From positions 1 to 7,133 of the forward strand of contig CAKZLA010000582.1 of NCBI GenBank assembly GCA_937124525.1: 7,133 nt of DNA, written 5' to 3'. The position numbers and the translations under genes are program-made. The first letter of the stretch is position 1. Every line of letters begins with the position of its first letter. This document shows positions 1 to 4,924 of this stretch, one piece after another. The notes below the pieces were generated by a model. The model was given only the letters and a program-made list of their open reading frames with translations. It was not told where the DNA came from and made no database searches. Source of the DNA: an uncultured Desulfobacterium sp. (GTDB lineage Bacteria > Desulfobacterota > Desulfobacteria > Desulfobacterales > Desulfobacteraceae).

Positions 1-113
1 GTATTCCCGCTCTTTAGTGGTTTTGCAGCGTGAAAAGATAATGGTGTTATGGTTAATCTCATAAATTGCCTGCGCGTCCATCTGTTTTCGTTGTCAATAT
101 TCATATGCACCAT
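1..113 (-). CDS. N-terminus of a possible Tat-exported protein (partial, runs off left edge)
   Basis: A frame reading leftward from ATG at 113-111 stays open for 37 codons to the window edge; a second in-frame ATG lies at 104-102. Residues 13-20 read TRRQFMRL, which matches the twin-arginine consensus (S/T-R-R-x-F-L-K) closely. The residues before it are polar and charged, as in an n-region. The following stretch (LTITPLSFHAA) is only moderately hydrophobic and contains a proline, so the h-region is poor. A weak GGGA lies 7 nt before the first ATG. If real, the product would be a folded, probably cofactor-containing protein exported by the Tat system, divergently transcribed from the TetR regulator and a candidate target of it. 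The family cannot be named from 37 residues. A chance open frame is the main alternative. Confidence 0.45.
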   Translation of the reverse strand, partial: MVHMNIDNENRWTRRQFMRLTITPLSFHAAKPLKSGN

Positions 114-146
114 TGTCTGGTCCCGATTGTTATTACACAGTATTCA

Positions 147-175
147 TTATTATTACAATGCGATCATAATGGCAA
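147..175 (-). promoter_or_regulatory. Candidate promoter for the divergent minus-strand gene
   Basis: On the minus strand TTGCCA (175-170, 5 of 6 to the -35 consensus) is followed after 17 nt by TAATAA (152-147), a loose -10. It lies 34 bp upstream of the ATG at 113. The area is AT-rich, so matches of this quality arise easily by chance. Confidence 0.22.
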
Positions 176-207
176 TTGTTGTCAGCCCAATTTTTTTTTC
201 ATTTCTC

Positions 208-236
208 TTGACATGTAAAAGCATATTTAATACGCT
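208..236 (+). promoter_or_regulatory. Candidate promoter of the TetR-amidase operon
   Basis: A perfect -35 hexamer TTGACA (208-213) is followed after 17 nt by TACGCT (231-236), a weak -10 that keeps the T-A and final T. The -10 lies inside the 18-bp palindrome at 227-244, the arrangement expected if the TetR protein represses its own promoter. Confidence 0.45.
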
Positions 237-244
237 CGTATTAA
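227..244. promoter_or_regulatory. 18-bp palindrome, probable TetR operator
   Basis: TTAATACG (227-234) and CGTATTAA (237-244) are perfect 8-bp inverted arms around a 2-bp centre (CT). Size and symmetry fit a TetR-family dimer site. It overlaps the candidate -10 and lies 48 bp upstream of the regulator start. Binding by this regulator is inferred from position and family habit. Confidence 0.6.
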
Positions 245-274
245 CACAGATGTATTAACATAAACGTATTAACA
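238..274 (+). repeat. Three direct repeats GTATTAACA at 14-bp spacing
   Basis: The identical 9-mer GTATTAACA occurs at 238-246, 252-260 and 266-274, exactly 14 bp apart. The first copy contains most of the right arm of the palindrome at 227-244, so copies two and three look like extra half-sites. They lie between the promoter and the ribosome binding site of the TetR gene, in the presumed 5' leader, where bound protein could add to repression. Confidence 0.6.
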
Positions 275-279
275 ACATG

Positions 280-285
280 AAAGGG
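280..285 (+). promoter_or_regulatory. Ribosome binding site deciding the TetR start
   Basis: AAAGGG (280-285) sits 6 nt before ATG 292. The in-frame ATG at 277 overlaps the third direct repeat region and has no purine-rich site before it, so 292 is the preferred start. Confidence 0.55.
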
Positions 286-291
286 CTATCC

Positions 292-954
292 ATGAAAAAC
301 AATACCAAAGCAAAAATTCTCCAGGCCGCCATCAAAATATTTGCACTTAAGGGATACAAGGCTGCGACTGTTAGAGAAATTGGCCTGGAAGCCGGAGCAG
401 CAAATATCAGTGCAGTCACATATCATTTCAAAGGAAAGGAAAATCTTTATAAAACTGTGTTGGAATTTATGTTTGAAGATGCAAATAAATTTATTCCTGA
501 TCAAAAAGCCGATAAGAAAGAGCCGTCACCAGAAGAAAAGCTTAGATTCTTCATCCTCATGTATATGAAGATTATTTATATCATTGATACTAAACTTGAT
601 GCAGATCTGGCCTCAATTTTCTCAAAAGAGATAACCCACCCATCTCCTTTCCTCACTGAAATGGTACAAAAACATATAATTCCAAGCTGCGATGCGCTTC
701 AAAAAATATTAAGAGAGATAATAGGCGAAAAAGCACCGTATGAGGTAATCAGGCAATGTGAAGACAGCATTATGGGACAGATCTATTATCAACAATTTGC
801 CTGGCCGCTGATTATTCGAGCCTATCCGGACCAGCCGTTACCGCATACTCAGATAGATAAAAATGCCAACCACATATTCTTGTTTACCCTCGGGGGGTTG
901 GAAACCATTAAAAAGCAATATTATATGCATTCAAGACCAAAGGAGGCGAAATGA
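292..954 (+). CDS. TetR/AcrR-family regulator with CerR-type C-terminal domain
   Basis: A 220-residue one-component repressor. Residues about 6-52 form the TetR DNA-binding domain: a first helix (AKILQAAIKIFALKGYKAAT), then the helix-turn-helix VREIGLEAGAANISAVTYHF and the typical KENLY that follows. The C-terminal ligand domain (about 80-210) carries features I associate with the CerR/YbiH-type domain (formerly DUF1956): SKEITHPSPF at 111-120, a PSCDALQKIL segment at 131-140, and a GQIYYQQFAWP stretch near 162-172. The start at 292 is chosen from the Shine-Dalgarno sequence; ATG 277 would add five residues. The stop overlaps the amidase start (ATGA, 951-954), so the two genes are translationally coupled. 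It probably represses its own operon through the palindrome upstream and releases it on binding a small molecule related to the amidase substrate or the divergent gene product. The ligand is unknown. Confidence 0.88.
   Translation: MKNNTKAKILQAAIKIFALKGYKAATVREIGLEAGAANISAVTYHFKGKENLYKTVLEFMFEDANKFIPDQKADKKEPSPEEKLRFFILMYMKIIYIIDTKLDADLASIFSKEITHPSPFLTEMVQKHIIPSCDALQKILREIIGEKAPYEVIRQCEDSIMGQIYYQQFAWPLIIRAYPDQPLPHTQIDKNANHIFLFTLGGLETIKKQYYMHSRPKEAK
941..946 (+). promoter_or_regulatory. Strong ribosome binding site of the amidase gene
   Basis: A perfect AGGAGG lies 4 nt before ATG 951, inside the last codons of the TetR gene. Together with the ATGA overlap it allows efficient coupled translation, probably at a higher rate than the regulator. 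Confidence 0.7.
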
Positions 955-2366
955 CCACAGCAAACACTCAAATCTGGAAACTAAGCGCCCTGGAAATAGC
1001 CGGTGCCATCAAAAGAAAAGAGATCTCCTGCGAAGAAACCATGATCTCACATTTTGAACATATTGAAACGATCAATGCAAAAATTAATGCCATCTCCATA
1101 ATTCTTCAAGATTCTGCCCTTGACGCAGCAAAGAATGCAGACAGACTCATTGCATCCGGAAAAACACTGCCACCCCTGCTGGGTGTCCCCATCACGGTAA
1201 AAGAAAACATTGACTGTAAGGGATCTTCCACCACCTTTGCCGTCAAAATGTTAAAGGATGCCCGTCCACAAACAGATGCCCCGCACATAAAGAATTTAAA
1301 AAATGCAGGGGCCATTGTTCTTGGCCGAACCAATATGCCGGATCTGGGAATGCGTCTTCATACCGATAATGATCTTTACGGTGCCACACTCAATCCATGG
1401 GACACCTCAAGGACACCGGGAGGATCAAGCGGCGGCGATGCAGCAGCAGTCGCAACGGGAATGACCCCTCTGGGGATGGGCAATGATTATGGCGGTTCGT
1501 TAAGACAGCCGGCGTGTTTCTGTGGTGTGACAGCAATTCGTCCAAGTATTGGAAGAATTCCAGATTATATGTCTTTACTTCCGGCGGAACCCGCAATATC
1601 CATGCAGCTTTTTATGGTTCAAGGCCCCATTGCAAGGAAAGTCAGTGATTTGTTGCCTGTATTAAAAATTATGAGCCGGTTCGATCCCCATGATCCACAC
1701 TGGGTCCCGGCCCCCTTCCTCAATATTGAAAGTTCAGAGCCAATTAAAGTGGGCAAATGCAGCCATTTTAATGGCACCCTCCCTGACCCTGCAGTAATAG
1801 ACGGCATTCAAAAGGCAGCCGATGCCCTTACAAATGCTGGGTACATCGTCGAAGAAGTGACGCCGCCTAACCTGGAAGAGCTTTGGAAACTTTGGTTTGA
1901 GTTGACCAGTTCCGAACTTAGGGCATTCACGTTGCCCAGTGTCAAACCCATTATTTCACAAGGCACCCTCAAATTCCTGGAAAACTGGGTAGAACTGCAT
2001 CCTGATTGTGGTCATACAGGATACATGGCCGGTTTTGCAATGAGAAAAGCCATCGCCCGGGAATGGTCGCTGTTCCAACAAAAATACCCATTGATTTTAG
2101 GCCCGGTTGTCGGAACTCAACCCTTTAAAATTGATACGGAGATAAACAGCATAGAAGGATTCAAAAAGATTTTAAATGGCTATTTCCTATCAATGGCGGC
2201 AAATGTGCTGGGGTTGCCCGCAGTGGCCCTGCCTGTGGGTATAGCAAATAATCTGCCCCAGGGAGTCCAGCTTCTCGGTCCCAGATATTATGAGTGCCTG
2301 TGCCTTGATGCTGCCCAGGCCATTGAGGACTCTCTGGGAACAATTTCACCTCCGGGCTTTAAATAA
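951..2366 (+). CDS. Amidase signature (AS) family hydrolase
   Basis: A 471-residue enzyme of the amidase signature family, which hydrolyses carboxamides (or related esters) through a Ser-cisSer-Lys triad. The triad is visible: Lys84 in GVPITVKEN, cis-Ser159 in PGGSSGGDAA, and nucleophile Ser183 in GNDYGGSLRQPA. The 24-residue distance between the two serines equals that in fatty acid amide hydrolase (S217/S241). The oxyanion glycines are present. The usual GTDxGGS appears as GNDYGGS. Length is normal and the frame is intact, so the enzyme should be active. No signal peptide is seen, so it is probably cytoplasmic. No gatB or gatC neighbours occur, which argues against the tRNA amidotransferase subunit GatA. 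Pairing with a TetR/CerR regulator points to inducible breakdown of an amide compound. The substrate cannot be deduced from the sequence. Confidence 0.9.
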   Translation: MTTANTQIWKLSALEIAGAIKRKEISCEETMISHFEHIETINAKINAISIILQDSALDAAKNADRLIASGKTLPPLLGVPITVKENIDCKGSSTTFAVKMLKDARPQTDAPHIKNLKNAGAIVLGRTNMPDLGMRLHTDNDLYGATLNPWDTSRTPGGSSGGDAAAVATGMTPLGMGNDYGGSLRQPACFCGVTAIRPSIGRIPDYMSLLPAEPAISMQLFMVQGPIARKVSDLLPVLKIMSRFDPHDPHWVPAPFLNIESSEPIKVGKCSHFNGTLPDPAVIDGIQKAADALTNAGYIVEEVTPPNLEELWKLWFELTSSELRAFTLPSVKPIISQGTLKFLENWVELHPDCGHTGYMAGFAMRKAIAREWSLFQQKYPLILGPVVGTQPFKIDTEINSIEGFKKILNGYFLSMAANVLGLPAVALPVGIANNLPQGVQLLGPRYYECLCLDAAQAIEDSLGTISPPGFK

Positions 2367-2389
2367 CAGCTGCACCTGATTCTCACTTC

Positions 2390-2422
2390 TTGACACACGG
2401 CGGCTAAGCCGTTGTGTGTCAA
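2390..2422 (+). terminator. 33-nt hairpin after the amidase gene
   Basis: Positions 2390-2404 pair with 2408-2422 around a UAA loop: fifteen pairs, of which two are G-U wobbles (at 2399/2413 and 2400/2412) and the rest Watson-Crick. The wobbles pair only in the plus-strand RNA, which favours a role in the transcript of the amidase, whose stop lies 23 nt upstream. No U-tract follows (next bases TCTGAATT), so it is not a textbook intrinsic terminator. An RNA-stabilising 3' end or a protein-binding palindrome are alternatives. Confidence 0.5.
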
Positions 2423-2702
2423 TCTGAATTCCAAATATCACAGTTATGATAAAATATAATGGCGTGTTGGATCTGTCGGTCCGGTCCCTGTCTCTTTAAC
2501 CAAACCCTTTTTTAAAAAGGCTTTTAAGTCTCTCTGCAAACTGCGTCAGTTCACTCCCTGATCGGAAAATAGAGTTTCCATAGGAAAAATAACATTTCCT
2601 CCGAGAATTGCTGTGTCCTTTAGAATGGTAAAGTGGACCCCATGTCAAGACCGATTCTCACTTTTTTTAAAGGATTTAAAAAGATAGTCAGATTTTTTTA
2701 AC
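2423..2702. other. Intergenic stretch without a convincing gene
   Basis: About 280 bp of AT-rich sequence between the amidase hairpin and the MarR operator. It contains a perfect TATAAT (2455-2460) without a good -35, and two similar short inverted motifs, GGAAAATAGAGTTTCC (2564-2579) and GGAAAAATAACATTTCC (2583-2599). A minus-strand frame (2648-2496) is open for 50 codons from TTG but has no ATG. No known RNA or insertion sequence can be identified. Confidence 0.5.
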
Positions 2703-2728
2703 ATAACTGTTGCACACGCAACAGTTAT
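2703..2728. promoter_or_regulatory. Perfect 11-bp inverted repeat, probable MarR operator
   Basis: ATAACTGTTGC (2703-2713) and GCAACAGTTAT (2718-2728) are exact reverse complements around ACAC. The dyad lies 42 bp upstream of the MarR start and covers the candidate -35. It fits a MarR-dimer site. Binding by the adjacent MarR is inferred. Confidence 0.65.
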
Positions 2729-2738
2729 CCTTTAGGAT
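2711..2738 (+). promoter_or_regulatory. Candidate promoter of the MarR-MFS-cupin operon
   Basis: TTGCAC (2711-2716) and TAGGAT (2733-2738) are separated by 16 nt. The -35 lies in the middle of the inverted repeat, so bound MarR would exclude RNA polymerase. The hexamers are only moderate matches. Confidence 0.4.
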
Positions 2739-2769
2739 TGATTCTCAACTAAAACACAGGGATACAGAC

Positions 2770-3210
2770 ATGGCGGCCCCCCGTTCCATAGGAAAACAGA
2801 TCAGCACTATTTCAAGAAGCCTTTCTATGTTTATGGATGCCAAAGCTGCCCATCTCGGGCTGGGTTCGGCCACCATTCCTATTTTAGCTTACCTGTACGA
2901 CAACGAAGGCGTGCACCAGGATGTCCTGGCCGAGGCCCTTCATTTTGATAAGAGCTCCGCTGCACGAGCCTTGACCCGATTGGAAAAGGAAGGATATATC
3001 ACAAAAAAAACTGATATATCCAACCGGCGGCGGAACATTATCCGGACCACGGAAAAAGCGCGTACAGCCAAACAGGAAATTTTTCACATCCTCAAACATA
3101 TCACTGAACAGCTGTTTACCGGCTTCAGTGAGGATGAGGTTACTCAATATTTTGAATTGAACCAAAAAATTCATAACAATGCCGCCTTCATGCTAAGGGA
3201 TATTAAATGA
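2770..3210 (+). CDS. MarR-family transcriptional regulator
   Basis: A 146-residue MarR-type winged-helix regulator, normal length for the family. The N-terminal helix (about 8-30) and C-terminal helices (about 98-145) would form the dimer interface. The winged HTH spans roughly 36-95: HQDVLAEALHFDKSSAARALTRLEKEGYI contains the recognition helix, and the wing carries DISNRRRNIIRTTEKA, equivalent to the D-x-R-R region of the family. ATG 2770 is chosen because AGGGA (2758-2762) precedes it at 7 nt; the upstream in-frame TTG at 2710 lies within the operator and is rejected. The stop overlaps the MFS start by 4 bp (3207-3210). This MarR-transporter pairing is typical of locally acting repressors relieved by a toxic or aromatic compound. 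The effector is unknown. Confidence 0.9.
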   Translation: MAAPRSIGKQISTISRSLSMFMDAKAAHLGLGSATIPILAYLYDNEGVHQDVLAEALHFDKSSAARALTRLEKEGYITKKTDISNRRRNIIRTTEKARTAKQEIFHILKHITEQLFTGFSEDEVTQYFELNQKIHNNAAFMLRDIK

Positions 3211-4370
3211 TTCGAATTTCCGTACTTTCCCTCTCATTGCTCACGGTAATGTCCGGTGCGGCTGTGGCTCCTGCCGTGGCAGACATCATTGCCTTTTTCC
3301 CGGATGCTTCAGCCATGTTGGGCAAGATGGTGCTCACCACACCGTCCTTGAGCATTATTCCGGTGGCCCTGCTCACCGGCATGTTCAGCAGTCGGGTACC
3401 CCGAAAACGGTTGATCTACACCGGCATCTTCTTCTATATCGTCGGCGGGTTCGGCGGTGGCTTAGCTGATTCCATTCCGTTTCTGATATCCATGCGCGCC
3501 GTTCTAGGGATCGGGGTGGGGATTCTCATGCCGCTGTCCACCGGGATCATCGCGGATCTGTGGTCAGGATATGAAAAAATCAAAACCATGGGGTATGCTT
3601 CGGCTTCCACCAATCTTGGCGGCATCATCGCAACCTTGCTGTCAGGACTCTTGGCGGCCATCAGCTGGCGGGCTTCGTTTTTAATTTATCTGCTTGGGGT
3701 GCCGGTCTTGCTGCTGGTTTTTTTCTTTTTACCCGAGCAGCATCCCATACAAGCAAAGGGAAAAAAGCCGGGAAACGCCGCAGGCAATCTTGGCTTCTAT
3801 GTCCTTTGGGGAATGGGGATGTTTCTACTCATGGCCGCTTTTTACACCATTCCGGTAAACATTGCCCTGTATATCCAGGAAAATGGACTTGGGGACTCCC
3901 GTATGGCAGGATTTGCCATGGCCGTTATGACGGGTTCCTCATTTTTAACCGGTCTTGTCTTCGGCCGCCTGAATAAAATTATAGGCCCATGGCTTCCTAT
4001 ATTAAGCCTAAGCGGATTTGCCATCTCATTTTATGGCCTGTCGGCATATCCTTCCACTGTTCCACTGTTCTGTTTTCTGATTTTAAATGGCATTGGTTTT
4101 GGCATCCTGGTGCCGTCGATCATGAATGGCGTAACCCGGAAGAGTGCGGAGTCCTCGGGTACAGTGGGCACTTCCGTGGTCACAAGTTTTCTGTTTGCCG
4201 GCCAGTTTGCAAGTCCCCTGCTTACCGGCGGGGCGGCCTTATCCATTTTTGGCCCGGGTATCGCCAACATCTTCTTAACTTTGGCTTTCGGGACTGGCCT
4301 GGCTGCGGTCCTGGCCCTGTTGTCAAAACTGATTTCATCGAACCAGTTCCAATCACCCAGCCAATCATAA
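3207..4370 (+). CDS. MFS transporter, probable 12-TM drug/metabolite exporter
   Basis: A 387-residue inner-membrane protein of the major facilitator superfamily. About twelve hydrophobic segments can be counted (first near 4-31, last near 350-376), with a short polar linker near 177-193 between the two halves. The loop between TM2 and TM3 reads TGMFSSRVPRKRLIYTG (57-73), a degenerate form of the MFS A motif (G-x-x-x-D/S-R-x-G-R-R/K). RAVLGIGVG (97-105) in TM4 fits motif B (R-x-x-x-G-x-G), seen in proton-coupled carriers. ISWRASFLIY (152-161) is the usual start of TM6. Length and layout suit the DHA1-type proton antiporters (multidrug or small-molecule efflux). AAGGG (3195-3199) inside the MarR gene serves as ribosome binding site. 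The ATGA overlap couples its translation to the regulator. Substrate unknown; uptake instead of export cannot be excluded. Confidence 0.88.
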   Translation: MIRISVLSLSLLTVMSGAAVAPAVADIIAFFPDASAMLGKMVLTTPSLSIIPVALLTGMFSSRVPRKRLIYTGIFFYIVGGFGGGLADSIPFLISMRAVLGIGVGILMPLSTGIIADLWSGYEKIKTMGYASASTNLGGIIATLLSGLLAAISWRASFLIYLLGVPVLLLVFFFLPEQHPIQAKGKKPGNAAGNLGFYVLWGMGMFLLMAAFYTIPVNIALYIQENGLGDSRMAGFAMAVMTGSSFLTGLVFGRLNKIIGPWLPILSLSGFAISFYGLSAYPSTVPLFCFLILNGIGFGILVPSIMNGVTRKSAESSGTVGTSVVTSFLFAGQFASPLLTGGAALSIFGPGIANIFLTLAFGTGLAAVLALLSKLISSNQFQSPSQS

Positions 4371-4401
4371 TGTCCAGACAACCCATACAGGAGAAAAACT
4401 A

Positions 4402-4701
4402 ATGGAAAAAAACACCCCACCCATCCCGGACATCTCAAGACTGTTTATCGGTGCCGGCAATGAATTTGAAGTGGAAACGGTTTTTGCAAAAAAAGGCGCG
4501 GTTTCACCTGACGAGTCCCACCCTTTTGACGAGATTATGGTCCTGTTGGAAGGCGAACTGGACTTGGAACTGGATACAGGCGTCGAAACCCTTTCCGGAT
4601 TGACCCTTAAAGAGTTGCCCGCCGGTACCCGCCATATGATTCGGGTGAAACAAACCCCGACCAAAGTTGTGATCATTCATCCGGATCGTAGGGAAAAATA
4701 A
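4402..4701 (+). CDS. Small single-domain cupin protein
   Basis: A 99-residue protein made of a single cupin beta-barrel. Cupin motif 1 reads SPDESHPFDEIMVLLEGEL (35-53), with His40 and Glu44 and the conserved Gly51. The first histidine of the usual H-x-H pair is replaced by Glu38. Motif 2 is LPAGTRHMI (72-80), providing Pro73, Gly75 and His78. A His/Glu metal site therefore seems possible but is altered. It lies 31 bp after the transporter, with AGGAG (4389-4393) at 8 nt from ATG, so it is the last gene of the MarR-MFS operon. It may bind, sequester or modify the exported compound, or act as a small isomerase or dioxygenase-like enzyme. The sequence does not decide. Confidence 0.8.
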   Translation: MEKNTPPIPDISRLFIGAGNEFEVETVFAKKGAVSPDESHPFDEIMVLLEGELDLELDTGVETLSGLTLKELPAGTRHMIRVKQTPTKVVIIHPDRREK

Positions 4702-4748
4702 TAATCCTTTCGGGTGGGGAGGGCTCGGAAAAAGGACAATAAAGCACG

Positions 4749-4844
4749 CTATCGCTCGGAAATTGCCGCATCCAAACGTAGTGTTGAATCCCCAAGGTTA
4801 TCCATTCTACTCGAAAGCAACATATCAAAATCTTCGTTTTTTAT
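4749..4844 (-). pseudogene. Remnant of a small gene that has lost its ATG
   Basis: On the minus strand a good Shine-Dalgarno AAAGGAGAA (4859-4851) is followed, 8 nt after its GGAG, by ATAAAAAACGAAGATTTT. Reading from ATA (4844-4842) gives 31 codons with a protein-like composition (KNEDFDMLLSSRMDNLGDS...) ending at TAG (4751-4749). If the first codon was once ATG, the frame would overlap the stop of the frame before it as ATGA, the usual form of coupled genes. This suggests a decayed downstream gene of the MarR-GNAT unit. A start at the internal ATG (4820-4818) is possible but has no ribosome site. No family is recognised. A non-coding 3' region is the alternative. Confidence 0.35.
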
Positions 4845-4924
4845 AATAAGTTCTCCTTTATTGTTTTTTTCAAGATTTTGACTTGTTCAGGTGTTAAATC
4901 CTCTTGTTCGTTTTTCTTGTACAT
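4841..4924 (-). other. Alternative-frame tail overlapping the end of the MarR-GNAT gene
   Basis: From ATG 4924-4922 a frame shifted relative to the acetyltransferase gene runs 27 codons to TAA 4843-4841 and reads like a real charged C-terminus (EDLTPEQVKILKKTIKENLL at its end). Its tail carries the Shine-Dalgarno of the following remnant. Removing a single A from the A5 run near 4911-4915 would join it to the acetyltransferase frame. It may be the original C-terminus of that protein or a separate short peptide. Confidence 0.3.

Noticed and set aside
49..258. A 69-codon hydrophobic open frame on the plus strand
   Set aside because: It covers the promoter and operator of the TetR gene, is rich in T because of the AT-rich DNA, has no ribosome binding site and resembles no family.
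2459..2515. Tiny plus-strand frame with several cysteines (MACWICRSGPCLF...)
   Set aside because: Only 18 codons, no ribosome binding site, and it starts inside a TATAAT-like string; chance is sufficient.
2507..2521. CCTTTTTTAAAAAGG near-palindrome as a terminator
   Set aside because: It is an A/T run with two G-C pairs at the ends and no loop of usable size; not located right after a gene.
2710..2769. N-terminal extension of the MarR protein from TTG 2710
   Set aside because: The TTG lies in the perfect inverted repeat and candidate -35, no ribosome site precedes it, and ATG 2770 gives a normal MarR length with a good AGGGA.
3989..4438. Long open frames on both strands over the end of the MFS gene
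   Set aside because: Both overlap the transporter and cupin genes in other frames and give low-complexity, Trp/Cys- or Pro/Arg-rich products typical of shadow frames.
4702..4738. Possible terminator after the cupin gene (TCCTTT...AAAAAGGA)
   Set aside because: The arms are short and A/T-rich, the interior is G-rich without pairing, and no T-run follows.
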